Shown: positions 1-7,919 of the stretch, piece by piece | Layout of the letters: the number at the start of each line of letters is the position of its first letter | Numbering within the stretch: position 1 is the first letter of the stretch | NCBI GenBank assembly: GCA_023409265.1 | Contig: JAEYHZ010000036.1 | Coordinates: forward strand, 186,001-250,000 | Source of the DNA: Bacillota bacterium | GTDB lineage: Bacteria > Bacillota > Clostridia > Acetivibrionales > DSM-1351 | Direction of reading: 5' to 3' | Length of the DNA stretch: 64,000 bases | Program-made: the position numbers and the translations under genes | Notes under the pieces: generated by a model | Seen by the model: only the letters and a program-made list of their open reading frames with translations | Told to the model about the DNA's origin: nothing | Database searches by the model: none

Positions 1-2
1 TT

Positions 3-130
3 CAAAAAGGGTATAAATGCCTTTACAGTCTTGCAAGGGCAGTTAATCCCGGTATAAACAGATCATTAAGTAAACTCAATTACCAGTATAGAGGCAGACT
101 TATGTTCATGATGATGACTCTCGTAACGTA
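3..130 (+). pseudogene. 3' remnant of a GNAT acetyltransferase (AblB-like)
   Basis: An open frame enters from the left edge and reads LARAVNPGINRSLSKLNY then QYRGRL before a short, unrelated tail and a stop at 128-130. The pattern NPG.N..L.KL.YQY.G.L resembles the end of beta-lysine N-acetyltransferases (AblB, GNAT superfamily), where further residues ending in an N-WYK-type terminus would be expected. The similarity stops at about position 100, where a PstA-like reading begins in another frame, so the end of this gene seems to have been lost by a deletion. The family call rests on one short stretch and is tentative. Confidence 0.4.
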
Positions 131-409
131 ACTGATTCGGTGAGCAAAAATGGATTTTCTGTGACCAAACTTAGTTCAACCGGAGGATTTCTTAGGTCAG
201 GAAATACTACTTTGCTTATCGGTATAGATGATGAAAAACTGGATCAGGTGTTAAAAATTATTAAATCAAACTCAAAAATTAGAAAGGAATATATTCAGGC
301 GCCAACACATGGAGCTTTTCCAAAAACTTTTACAGCCATTGGTACTGAGGTTAGTGTTGGTGGCTCAACAATATTTGTGATTGATGTTGAAAGAACTGTG
401 AAATTCTAA
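104..409 (+). pseudogene. pstA: PstA/DarA-like cyclic-di-AMP receptor, N-terminally truncated
   Basis: The frame carries the typical segments of the PII-like c-di-AMP receptor family (YaaQ/DarA/PstA): GFSVTKLSSTGGFLRSGNTT, then LLIGIDDEKLDQVL, and a C-terminal strand VSVGGSTIFVIDVER. Family members are about 109 residues and open with a strand like MKL.IAIVQD. Here in-frame homology starts at VHDDDSRNV (position 104), and a stop lies just upstream at 89-91. The only in-frame start codon I see is GTG at 140, giving 89 residues without the first strand and helix part, and no good ribosome binding site precedes it. It is probably a relic fused by deletion to the acetyltransferase tail, although a short translated product cannot be excluded. 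Confidence 0.6.
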
Positions 410-435
410 AAGCAGATGAGTTAAATTCATTATAC

Positions 436-481
436 AACAACCAAAGAACCGATAGCGAAATGCATCGGTTCTTTGGTTGTT
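436..481 (+). terminator. Strong hairpin, likely terminator
   Basis: A perfect 18-bp inverted repeat (436-453 with 464-481, core CCAAAGAACCGAT) encloses a 10-nt loop. It sits between the PstA-like fragment and the promoter region of the TetR gene. No long T-run follows, so this is a likely but not classical intrinsic terminator. Confidence 0.6.
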
Positions 482-506
482 AGTCTAGATATTTGAAACA
501 TTTTGA

Positions 507-540
507 ATTATACAGTATAATTGATTGAGTTATCAGTCAA
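507..540 (+). promoter_or_regulatory. TetR operator candidates upstream of the 568 gene
   Basis: Two palindromes lie just before the TetR gene. ATTATACAGTATAAT (507-521) is a perfect 7-bp repeat. TTGATTGAGTTATCAGTCAA (521-540) is an imperfect palindrome with one mismatch per half, in the TTGACTGA..TCAGTCAA style commonly bound by TetR-family repressors. The position 27 nt before the start codon suggests autoregulation of the TetR/channel pair. Confidence 0.5.
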
Positions 541-567
541 TTTAATAGCAATGAAAGAAGGTAGCTA

Positions 568-1152
568 ATGTCAAGGAATAGGAAAAAGAATGAAATAATT
601 ACGCAGATTAGAAAGGAAGAAATATTACGAGTTGCTGTGAAAAAGTTTTCAGCAAAGGGGTATCAAGGAACTAATGTTTCTGAGATAGCGAAAGAATTAG
701 GTATCAGTCAGGGAATAATTTTCTGGTACTTTAATACAAAAGAGAATCTATTTATAAATGCATTCATGAAGGAATTTAAGGAGATAAAACTTGCAACTTC
801 TAACATTCTACACTCTAATTCAATTGGCACAGTTGAAAAACTTAAATCCATAATATCTGAAATGATAAAAACATTTATTGAAAGAAAAGAAGGCTGTATG
901 CTAATCTTACAGCTACTTTCAAATAAAGAAATGCAGAAGATTCTTTCATTGGATATTTCGTCAGTTTATAATGAACTTTACAGTGAGTTGGAAATGCTAT
1001 TTATACAAGCTGGAGCGTCAAACCCTGAACTTAAAGCAAGAAATTTTGTTGCACTTTTAGACGGATTTATGATTCAGGTAATACTTGGACTCGATATAGG
1101 TGATTTGGATGTTCTTTCTAATGATATTCTTCACAGATATGAACTAATTTAA
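568..1152 (+). CDS. TetR/AcrR family transcriptional regulator
   Basis: The 194-residue protein has a basic N-terminus followed by a canonical TetR helix-turn-helix at about residues 15-62 (EILRVAVKKFSAKGYQGTN, then IAKELGISQGIIFWYFNTKE). The rest is a helical ligand-binding domain with no recognised ligand class. The start is supported by AGAAGG 7 nt upstream. The ClC channel gene begins 12 nt after its stop, so the two probably form one transcription unit, and the palindromes at 507-540 are plausible autoregulatory operators. Length and layout are normal for the family; the effector is unknown. Confidence 0.9.
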   Translation: MSRNRKKNEIITQIRKEEILRVAVKKFSAKGYQGTNVSEIAKELGISQGIIFWYFNTKENLFINAFMKEFKEIKLATSNILHSNSIGTVEKLKSIISEMIKTFIERKEGCMLILQLLSNKEMQKILSLDISSVYNELYSELEMLFIQAGASNPELKARNFVALLDGFMIQVILGLDIGDLDVLSNDILHRYELI

Positions 1153-1164
1153 TGGGGGCTTTAT

Positions 1165-2750
1165 ATGTCTGAAAATAAAAATAATACATTCAATACTTTA
1201 TTCCATTGGCATAGCTTTAGATTGAAACTTGTGTTTGAGGCAATTGGGGTAGGAATATTCGCAGGACTTTAATAGTTTTATACAGATTTGCTCTTGAAAA
1301 AGCAATGGTACTATTACATAAAATATACGAGATTTTAACTCAAAGATCATATCTTACACCTATATGGATTGGAGTGATTCTCTTAATAGGAATTATTGTT
1401 GGTATCATTACTAAAACTGAACCAATGATAAGTGGTAGTGGTATTCCTCAGGTCGAGGGTGTACTACTAAGGAAATTAAAAATGACATGGTGGAAAGTTA
1501 TTTTAGGAAAATTTATTGGTGGTGTACTGGCAATAGGTTCTGGACTTTCCCTTGGAAGGGAGGGGCCTTCTGTCCAATTAGGGGCAGCTGTTGGTCAAGG
1601 CTTTAGTAAGATTTTCAAAAGAGTTAAACTTGAAGAGAAATTTCTTATAACAAGTGGCGCCAGTGCTGGTTTGGCAGCTGCCTTTAATGCACCATTAGCT
1701 GGAGTTATGTTCGCTTTAGAGGAGGTTCACAAAAACTTTTCTCCTTTAGTCTTACTATCTTCACTCGCTGCAGCTTTATCAGCAGACTTCGTATCAAGTG
1801 GCTTTTTCGGCTTGAAGCCAGTCTTAAATTTTAATGACTTGAGCCCTCTGCCACTAAAATCTTACATGTTTATAATTGTATTAGGAGTAATCATTGGAGT
1901 TCTTGGTGTATTGTTTAATAAATCAATCCTTACAACTCAGATCTTATATTCCAAGATAAGATTTATATCGAAGTCCTTTTGGATAATGATACCTTTATTA
2001 ATATCAATAGGTCTGGGGTTCGCTTTACCTCAGGTTTTAGGGGGAGGACATGAACTTATATTGTCATTGCTCACAACAAATAATTCCGCATTAACATTTC
2101 TATTAGTACTATTAATCGTTAAGTTCTTGTTTACAATGGTTAGCTATGGTTCCGGTGCACCAGGTGGAATCTTTCTTCCTTTACTATCAATAGGAGCACT
2201 AATAGGATGTATATATGGTTTATTGATTGCACACCTTTTTCATTTAGATACTGTTTATATAAACAGTTTTATTATTTTAGCCATGGCAGGTTATTTTACT
2301 GCAGTTGTAAGAGCGCCAATTACAGGAATAATTCTTATAACTGAAATGACAGGTTCATTTAACCATTTATTGTCTCTTGCAATAGTATCAATAGCGGCTT
2401 ATATAGTTGCGGATTTACTGGGTTCAAAACCTATTTATGAATCCTTACTTGAAAAAATCCTTCAAAAGCAAGGAGAAAAAGTATCCATTGGGAACAATAA
2501 GCATAAATCTATCCTTGAATTTGCAATTTGCATGGGTTCAAATTTAGACGGAGAATTAATCAAAGACATAAAATGGCCGTCACATTGCCTACTTGTAGCA
2601 GTTAAGCGTGGGGAACAAGAAATAATTCCAAGGGGAGATACAGCTCTGTATGCCGGTGATTACCTAATTGTACTCACCAATGATGATAGAGTGTCCAAAA
2701 TCAATGATTCTTTTGCAAAAATGATCGGTAGCTGTGAGGAAAAAATATAA
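1165..2750 (+). pseudogene. ClC-type chloride channel/antiporter with TrkA_C domain, apparent N-terminal frameshift
   Basis: An ATG at 1165 with a GGGGG ribosome binding site opens a frame ending in GVGIFAGL and then stops at 1270-1275. The continuation VLYRFALEKA lies in another frame and runs to 2750, so one net frameshift near 1268-1276 breaks the second membrane helix region. The downstream frame has all ClC hallmarks: GSGIPQ, GREGPS with the gating Glu, FNAPLAG...LEEV with the internal proton Glu typical of Cl-/H+ exchangers, and GAPGGIFLP. A C-terminal TrkA_C/RCK_C ligand domain occupies roughly the last 85 residues. From the internal ATG at 1305 a 481-residue protein is possible, but it would lack the first helices. 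A sequencing error would restore a normal gene. Confidence 0.75.
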
Positions 2751-2882
2751 GTTTTCAGTACAACAAGAATTCCTTAATATCGTGAAATATTACATTAATA
2801 AAAGGCTCTTACAGTTGATATTTATTATATTTTAAACAAATCACAACACCCTATATTAGTACTCATTTGCTAAGAACTTTTG

Positions 2883-2922
2883 TAAAGAAACAAAACCGTT
2901 ATTCTATGTTTTTGTTTCTTTA
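2883..2922 (+). terminator. AT-rich hairpin downstream of the ClC gene
   Basis: A perfect 13-bp inverted repeat TAAAGAAACAAAA / TTTTGTTTCTTTA with a 14-nt loop ends in a T-rich strand. It is a likely terminator for the TetR/ClC unit. The rest of 2751-3086 is AT-rich and shows nothing else I can support. Confidence 0.45.
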
Positions 2923-3086
2923 AATTTGTCAAATCCTAAATATTCTATGCTATATGAAATAAATTTTTAAGTATTTGCTGTAACTCCATTAAATTTGCCC
3001 ATGAATTTTATTAACTTAAAGTGATATTTATTAATTTCTTTATATGCTATAAATACCCATTTTCTCTCACCACTTTTTAATTTTAG

Positions 3087-3115
3087 TTGACGCATTTAAC
3101 TAACAGGTGTAAAAT
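3087..3115 (+). promoter_or_regulatory. Sigma-A type promoter for the DUF134-Mrp operon
   Basis: TTGACG (3087-3092) and TAAAAT (3110-3115) are separated by 17 nt, a near-consensus vegetative promoter facing the DUF134 gene. Its -10 box abuts the palindrome at 3114-3145. Confidence 0.6.
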
Positions 3116-3145
3116 TTTATTATGTGCATATGCACATAATAAAAT
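3114..3145. promoter_or_regulatory. 32-bp perfect palindrome (operator) at the DUF134 promoter
   Basis: Sixteen base pairs on each side match perfectly about the centre 3129/3130, with core TATGTGCATATGCACATA. It overlaps the end of the -10 box and the expected transcription start, and lies 43 bp before the DUF134 start codon. This is the place for a repressor site, and the neighbouring DUF134 protein, which carries a helix-turn-helix, is the obvious candidate binder (inference). Confidence 0.6.
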
Positions 3146-3187
3146 GAAATACGATTATACTAATAATGGTAAATTAATGGAGATATT

Positions 3188-3565
3188 ATGCCAAGACCTA
3201 GAAAATGTAGAATGGTTGGGTTTGTTCCTCATAACTCATGCTTTAATCCACAATTGCATAATGAGGATGAAGTTATTCTGGATATTGAAGAAGTAGAAGC
3301 GCTTAGGCTCTCCGATTATTTGGAGATTGAACAGGATAGTGCAGCAAAAAGTATGAATGTTTCAAGGGGAACATTTCAGCGCATAATCTGTTCTGCAAGA
3401 AAAAAGACAGCTGATGCACTAATTCACGGTAAAACCATAAAGATACATGGTGGAAGCTATGAACTTTCAGAAGGAAAACCATGCTGCAGAAGGCATAATG
3501 GTAGTTGTAACCGCAAGGGTTGTGAAAAATGTGATATTTGTGATGATTGTAAGAAAAAACAATAA
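3188..3565 (+). CDS. DUF134/UPF0251 family helix-turn-helix protein
   Basis: The 125-residue protein starts MPRPRKCR and shows the DUF134 signature: EVEALRLSDYLEIEQDSAAK, then a sigma-factor-like helix-turn-helix (MNVSRGTFQRIICSARKK) at about residues 55-78. It ends in a Cys-rich tail (CC...CNRKGC.KCDICDDC) that probably binds metal or an Fe-S cluster. GGAG lies 6 nt upstream of the ATG. It is followed after 19 nt by the Mrp-like ATPase, a pairing often seen in anaerobes. The palindrome 43 bp upstream is a likely autogenous site. The biochemical role of the family is not established; DNA binding is inferred from the fold. Confidence 0.85.
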   Translation: MPRPRKCRMVGFVPHNSCFNPQLHNEDEVILDIEEVEALRLSDYLEIEQDSAAKSMNVSRGTFQRIICSARKKTADALIHGKTIKIHGGSYELSEGKPCCRRHNGSCNRKGCEKCDICDDCKKKQ

Positions 3566-3584
3566 GCAACAGAGGTGAAAAAAA

Positions 3585-4859
3585 ATGAAGGAAAATAATT
3601 GTACTTATGAAAGGAATGATTGTGAAAGTGGGGGCTGCGAAACCTCAACATGTTCTGCAGCTGGACGCGGGAGTCAGCCTAAAAGCTTTATTGAGAAGAC
3701 ACATCAATTAAATTCAATAAAAAGGGTAATTGGTGTTGTTAGTGGAAAAGGTGGAGTTGGCAAATCCCTTGTAACTTCAATGTTAGCTGTAACAATGCAA
3801 AGGAAGGGGTATAGGACAGGTATCCTGGATGCTGATATTACCGGTCCATCTATTCCAAAAGTATTTGGAATAGATAAGAAAGCAATTGGTAGTGAGTTAG
3901 GCATTTATCCTCAAAAGTCCAAGGGTGACATTAGTGTAATGTCAGTAAATCTCCTTCTTGATAAGGATGAAAATCCTGTTATTTGGAGGGGACCAATGAT
4001 AGCGGGAGTAGTAAAGCAGTTTTGGACCGATGTTATATGGGGCGATATTGATTACTTATTTCTGGATATGCCTCCGGGAACAGGAGATGTTCCATTAACT
4101 GTTTTTCAATCCATACCACTGGATGGGATCGTCATAGTTACAACTCCTCAGGATCTTGTGTCTATGATTGTTAAAAAGGCTTATAACATGGCAAAACAGA
4201 TGAACATTCCTATATTAGGTATTGTAGAAAATATGAGTTATGTAAAATGTCCTGATTGTAATAAAGAGATCAAGATTTTTGGTGAAAGCAAACTTGATTC
4301 TATTTCAACGGAGTTAGGAGTAAAAGTACTCGGAAGAATTCCTATTGACCCTGCAATAACAGAATTTTGCGATAGTGGGGAAATAGAGAAAATTACAAAA
4401 AATTATTTAATCAATGCTGCTTCATATATTGAGCAAAGTTTAAGAATTCAAAAGGAGAGAGACACAATGAAAATAGCAATTCCTACAGAGGGAACCAATG
4501 TTTGTTCACATTTTGGAAAGTGTGAACAGTTTACTATTGCCGAAATCGTAAACTTTGAAGTACAATCTAAGTCGATAATTAGTACTGTTGGAAACCAACA
4601 CGGTCTTTTACCGGGCTTTCTTGCTAATAATGGTGTTAGTGTTGTTATAGCTGGCGGAATGGGTGACGGAGCAAAGCAAAACCTGATAGCCAATAATATT
4701 GAAATTATTACTGGAGCAAATGGTAATATTGATGAAGTATTGGATTTATATTTAAGTGGTGATTTAAAATCCAGTAACACCGGATGTATTGGACATGAAC
4801 ATTCTCATGAGCATGCACGTAATCACGGTGAAAGTGGTTGCAGCTGTGGACATCATTAA
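3585..4859 (+). CDS. Mrp/NBP35-type Fe-S carrier ATPase fused to a NifX-like domain
   Basis: The protein has 424 residues. An N-terminal Cys-rich stretch (C6, C13, C18, C23) precedes a P-loop ATPase with deviant Walker A GKGGVGKS at 54-61, the DADITGPSIPK and LDMPPGTGD motifs, and the CPDC pair that holds a bridging Fe-S cluster in Mrp/NBP35 dimers. From about residue 295 the chain changes to a dinitrogenase iron-molybdenum cofactor domain (NifB/NifX/NafY type: MKIAIPTEG, HFGKCEQF, GGMGDGAKQNL), ending in a His/Cys-rich tail. Mrp proteins assemble or deliver Fe-S clusters in the cytoplasm; the NifX-like domain probably binds a metal cluster. A good Shine-Dalgarno (AAAGGAG) precedes the internal ATG at 4467, so the second domain may also be made separately. 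No nitrogenase genes are present here. Confidence 0.88.
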   Translation: MKENNCTYERNDCESGGCETSTCSAAGRGSQPKSFIEKTHQLNSIKRVIGVVSGKGGVGKSLVTSMLAVTMQRKGYRTGILDADITGPSIPKVFGIDKKAIGSELGIYPQKSKGDISVMSVNLLLDKDENPVIWRGPMIAGVVKQFWTDVIWGDIDYLFLDMPPGTGDVPLTVFQSIPLDGIVIVTTPQDLVSMIVKKAYNMAKQMNIPILGIVENMSYVKCPDCNKEIKIFGESKLDSISTELGVKVLGRIPIDPAITEFCDSGEIEKITKNYLINAASYIEQSLRIQKERDTMKIAIPTEGTNVCSHFGKCEQFTIAEIVNFEVQSKSIISTVGNQHGLLPGFLANNGVSVVIAGGMGDGAKQNLIANNIEIITGANGNIDEVLDLYLSGDLKSSNTGCIGHEHSHEHARNHGESGCSCGHH

Positions 4860-4875
4860 TCTTTTCTGCACTTAA

Positions 4876-5148
4876 ACGTATAGAGTCAATAGGAATCTTC
4901 CATTATCCCATTTGGATTGCAGTTTTAAAAGTCCAGCCAGGTATGAGGATGAAATAATAGTAAAAACCAAAATCCGAAATTTGACGTGTGTAAGAATAGA
5001 ATTTGATTATGGGGTATTAAAGAGGGATGATGATAGACTTATAGCCAAAGGGAGTACATCACATGCATGGACTGATAAATTGCTAAGACCTCTAAATATT
5101 AAAAAGCAACCAGATATATGGCCAATACTTGAAAAGTCGATAAATTAA
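4876..5148 (+). pseudogene. Acyl-CoA thioesterase (4HBT/YbgC type) C-terminal fragment
   Basis: From NLPLSHLDCSFKSPARY (about 4891) onward the frame matches the second half of hot-dog thioesterases: DEIIVKTKIRNL...RIEFDYG, RLIAKGSTSHAW, and a C-terminal PDIWPIL. Such enzymes are about 135-140 residues, with the catalytic Asp and the YGETD-type motif in the first 40 residues, and that part is absent. An in-frame stop lies at 4873-4875, and the only possible start is TTG at 4912 without a ribosome binding site. It is a gene remnant rather than an active thioesterase. Confidence 0.7.
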
Positions 5149-5179
5149 TTTAAAAGTTAAAAATGTGAGGTTAGAAGAG

Positions 5180-5626
5180 ATGGATAATTATCCTGAAAAA
5201 GCTGAGAAATTATTTAAAGACGGATATAGTTGTTCCCAGGCTGTTTTAGGAGCATATTGCAGCCATTTAGGTATGGACTTTGAAACGGCTATAAAGCTTT
5301 CTTCATCATTCGGAGGGGGCATGGGCAGGCTTAGAGAAGTTTGCGGTGCAGTTTCAGCAATGTTCATGGTCGCGGGACTTAAGACGGGATATACTGACCC
5401 AAGAGATAGTATTTCGAAACAGAAACATTATGAACTTATTCAATTTCTGTCAAAAAAATTTAAAGACGAAAATGGTTCAATAATATGTAGGGAACTTCTG
5501 GGCCTGGATGTTCATCACGATGAAGCTAAACCCAGTGCACGAACCGTGGAGTACTACAAAAAACGTCCTTGCGTGGAACTTGTAAGATGTGCTTCTGAAA
5601 TATTAGATGAAGTCTTATTTGAATAG
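5180..5626 (+). CDS. C_GCAxxG_C_C family redox protein
   Basis: This is a 148-residue protein of the C_GCAxxG_C_C family (TIGR01909 type): YSCSQAVLGAYC, the central FGGGMG...EVCGAVSAMFMVAG, then CRELLGLD and RPCVELVRCASE. The regularly placed cysteines suggest a redox or metal role; no reaction is established for the family. I choose ATG 5180 over GTG 5165 because GAGG sits 9 nt before 5180 and homologues open with N-Y-x-E-K-A. It follows the thioesterase fragment closely. A hairpin with T-run ends the unit at 5647-5689. Confidence 0.85.
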   Translation: MDNYPEKAEKLFKDGYSCSQAVLGAYCSHLGMDFETAIKLSSSFGGGMGRLREVCGAVSAMFMVAGLKTGYTDPRDSISKQKHYELIQFLSKKFKDENGSIICRELLGLDVHHDEAKPSARTVEYYKKRPCVELVRCASEILDEVLFE

Positions 5627-5646
5627 ATTAACTAATCAATAATATT

Positions 5647-5689
5647 AAACCAACACCAAAAAATTCTTTAACTTAAGGTGCTGGTTTTT
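5647..5689 (+). terminator. Intrinsic terminator after the C_GCAxxG_C_C gene
   Basis: AAACCAACACC (5647-5657) pairs with GGTGCTGGTTT (5677-5687) with one mismatch, followed by T residues. The position 20-60 nt after the stop codon fits a rho-independent terminator. Confidence 0.65.
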
Positions 5690-5699
5690 ATATGTTAAA

Positions 5700-6140
5700 C
5701 TATTGTAAATGGGTTTATTCAAATAGAAAGCTAAAATGTTATACACAAACTTGATATGTTTCCTTGTACGGTGCACGTGGGGACAGTTGGTAGGATAGAG
5801 CGAAAACAGGCTGATATCAAAGGCTTTGGGCAATTTACCTTTTTTTTCATGTGTGTTTTATGTTCCCTCAGTCTAATAAGTTTGAGGGGATTTTTGCTTA
5901 GGAGGTCTAACTTTTACGCAGAACTAGTGATATTTGCGTTCCATAACAAGTTTTAGTTGAAACTCATCACAATATTTTGTCATTAAAAAAGTACACCTCC
6001 AAAAGTTAGTTTTTTCGTCTAGCATTTGGGGTGCATTTCAACGTTGTAATTTCGTAGAGTGCCTTGTTCATTTTTACCCTTAGTCATTACCATTGACTAT
6101 TAAAATCTATGCGTTTGCTGATTAATAGAAATTCAGTAGT
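5700..6140. other. Non-coding stretch with hairpins, possible insertion-sequence relic
   Basis: No convincing gene is present. A terminator-like hairpin (CCCTCA at 5865-5870 with TGAGGG at 5883-5888) is followed by TTTTT. An inverted pair CTAACTTTT (5907-5915) and AAAAGTTAG (6001-6009), next to GGAGGT and CACCTCC, resembles a terminal region left by an insertion sequence, but no transposase remains, so this is only a suggestion. Confidence 0.3.
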
Positions 6141-6144
6141 ATAG

Positions 6145-6651
6145 TTATTTCATTCCCTGTGAAGCTAATAGTGCTGACATTGTTTCTGCAGATTCCTGCA
6201 TGCCACGAGCTATCCATTCTTCAATCCATCCGTAAGTTCCATAGGCGATAAAAGATACAACATAAGCCCAAGTATTATCTTGTTCTGGCTTTGCACCATA
6301 TAGTTCTATAAATGTTGTTAAGAAGAGATGAATCAGATTCTGTTTTTTTAATAGCATAAAGAAATCACCGTTTTCTTTTAGATGTGCAAAAAGACTTCCG
6401 TAACGTTCAGCGTTGGAGTCCGATCCAGTTTGTGCGAAACTTACTTCCCATTCCCGCATCAGGGAACGAAGATACTGTAATATGATGTCTTCCTTGGTGG
6501 TATAGTTTCGATAAAATGAATTTCTACTTACATTTGCTGTACCGGTAATCTGGCTGATTGTGATATCTGCAAAATCCCGTTGCTTTAATAGATTAATAAA
6601 AGTAGAAGTAATTTGCTTTTTTACATACGAATTTCTTTCTTCATTTCCCAT
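6145..6651 (-). CDS. TetR family regulator
   Basis: From ATG 6651 (AAAGGAAA about 9 nt upstream) the protein is 168 residues. A longer frame back to 6735 exists but lacks support. The N-terminal helix-turn-helix reads SYVKKQITSTFINLLKQRDF, ADITISQITGTANVSRNSFYRNYTTKEDII, as in the TetR group related to DhaS-type regulators. The C-terminal part is a helical ligand domain. It is transcribed divergently from the membrane peptide and hydrolase genes at 6786-7912, and the palindrome at 6714-6733 sits between them, so it probably represses that divergent operon and itself. Confidence 0.88.
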   Translation of the reverse strand: MGNEERNSYVKKQITSTFINLLKQRDFADITISQITGTANVSRNSFYRNYTTKEDIILQYLRSLMREWEVSFAQTGSDSNAERYGSLFAHLKENGDFFMLLKKQNLIHLFLTTFIELYGAKPEQDNTWAYVVSFIAYGTYGWIEEWIARGMQESAETMSALLASQGMK

Positions 6652-6713
6652 GATGGTACATTTCCTTTCTGTTTGTGCCATTTTATGTAGATGCATTGAC
6701 TGAAATGATTTGA

Positions 6714-6733
6714 GATGGTACATTTGTACTATC
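6714..6733. promoter_or_regulatory. Palindromic operator between divergent TetR and hydrolase operons
   Basis: GATGGTACA-TT-TGTACTATC is a 9-bp inverted repeat with one mismatch. The half-site GATGGTACATTT occurs again at about 6652-6663, overlapping the TetR start codon region. Both sites are well placed for control of the two divergent units. Confidence 0.5.
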
Positions 6734-6785
6734 ACATGAGATAAATGTTACACTATATGATAATAAAAATCAAGGGGGAAATGCA

Positions 6786-6917
6786 ATGTTTACGAAACAA
6801 CGTGTAGTGATACTTATGATTGTCATAGTTGCAGCCATTATTCTTGGACGGCTTGCTGTTCGATTTGCTTTAAACATGATGGTTGGAGGAACCATGTTTG
6901 GAGGGAATGTCTTATGA
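6786..6917 (+). CDS. 43-residue single-span membrane peptide
   Basis: The short frame MFTKQRVVILMIVIVAAIIL... has an excellent ribosome binding site (AGGGGG, 7 nt upstream). It encodes one hydrophobic helix (about residues 7-22), a short basic turn, and a Gly/Met-rich tail. Its stop overlaps the start of the next hydrolase as ATGA (6914-6917), a sign of translational coupling. I do not recognise a family. The context suggests a small membrane partner of the adjacent membrane-anchored esterases, under the divergent TetR regulator. Confidence 0.6.
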   Translation: MFTKQRVVILMIVIVAAIILGRLAVRFALNMMVGGTMFGGNVL

Positions 6918-7912
6918 GAAAAAAAGATCATATGACTTTTCAAAAAAAGAAGAAAGGCAGGAAAACAGGGATGTTTATTTTTATCTGCATCTTGGCATTT
7001 CTCGTAAGCTTTACTGGCTCTGTAATTTTTAAGATGACGTTCAAATCACCAGCATTAAAAAAATATTCGGTTGATTGGAATGAGAAAGTTGGAACGAAAT
7101 ATACCAATCTTTCATATGGGACAGGAAATTCTAATAAGTTTGACCTTTATGTGCCTGCAGATCAGTCAAAGAAAACATATGGACTGATTGTTTATCTCCA
7201 TGCGGGAGGTTTTACAACTGGTGATAAGTCTGATGACGCATCTATGCTGGAATGGCTGTGCTCGAAAGGCTATGTAACAGCAGGTATTAACTACACCCTT
7301 TTCAGCAAGGAGCATCCTGATGCTAATGTTTATTCGCAGTCGCTGGAAATCAAGGAAGCGATGCCTAAGGTTGTGGAAGAAGCGAAAAAACTTGGATACA
7401 ATGTTACAGAGATGGCAGTCTCAGGTGGATCAGCAGGCGGAACCTTAGCGATGCTATATGCATATCGTGATGCAGATACATCGCCGGTTCCTGTTAAGAT
7501 GATGTTTGAGGCTGTTGGACCATCCAGCTTTTATCCGGAAGACTGGGGTGTATATGGATTAGATAAGAACCCAGCAGCAGCAGTTAACCTTTTCGGAACC
7601 ATGCTGGGTTCTGAAATCAATCCAGATGTGTTCGGAACGGATGAATATGATAAGTTAATCAAACCGATTTCCGGATATATGTGGGTGAATGAGAATAGTG
7701 TTCCATCCGTAATCGCCTATGGTACACATGATAAGGTTTGTCCGTTCCTTTCCGCACAGCACTTAGTCAAGGCACTGGAAGACAATCATGTAACACATAC
7801 TTATATTGAATGCCCACATTCCGGACATGCATTACAGAATGATAATAAGCTCTATATGCAATATCTGGATACGGCTTTGGAATATCTGAACACCTATATG
7901 CCAGTAAAGTGA
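6914..7912 (+). CDS. Membrane-anchored alpha/beta hydrolase (esterase/lipase-like)
   Basis: The 332-residue protein opens with a lysine-rich start and one signal-anchor helix (about residues 20-38). The hydrolase domain shows an oxyanion-hole segment YLHAGGFTTGDKS (like HGGG), the nucleophile elbow GGSAGG, an Asp region (YGTHDKVCP) and the catalytic His in HSGHAL, as in BD-FAE/acetyl-esterase-like enzymes. The substrate is unknown; an extracytoplasmic carbohydrate-ester or lipid-ester role is plausible. It is coupled to the preceding membrane peptide (ATGA) and followed after 7 nt by the broken hydrolase at 7920. Confidence 0.85.
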   Translation: MRKKDHMTFQKKKKGRKTGMFIFICILAFLVSFTGSVIFKMTFKSPALKKYSVDWNEKVGTKYTNLSYGTGNSNKFDLYVPADQSKKTYGLIVYLHAGGFTTGDKSDDASMLEWLCSKGYVTAGINYTLFSKEHPDANVYSQSLEIKEAMPKVVEEAKKLGYNVTEMAVSGGSAGGTLAMLYAYRDADTSPVPVKMMFEAVGPSSFYPEDWGVYGLDKNPAAAVNLFGTMLGSEINPDVFGTDEYDKLIKPISGYMWVNENSVPSVIAYGTHDKVCPFLSAQHLVKALEDNHVTHTYIECPHSGHALQNDNKLYMQYLDTALEYLNTYMPVK

Positions 7913-7919
7913 GGTAATT

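Noticed and set aside
3087..3296. Plus-strand frame of 69 codons overlapping the DUF134 gene
   Set aside because: It crosses the promoter and palindrome and overlaps the clearly better supported DUF134 frame.
3585..4859. Possible nitrogen-fixation locus because of the NifX-like domain
   Set aside because: No nif structural or assembly genes are nearby, and Mrp-NifX pairs are common in non-fixing anaerobes.
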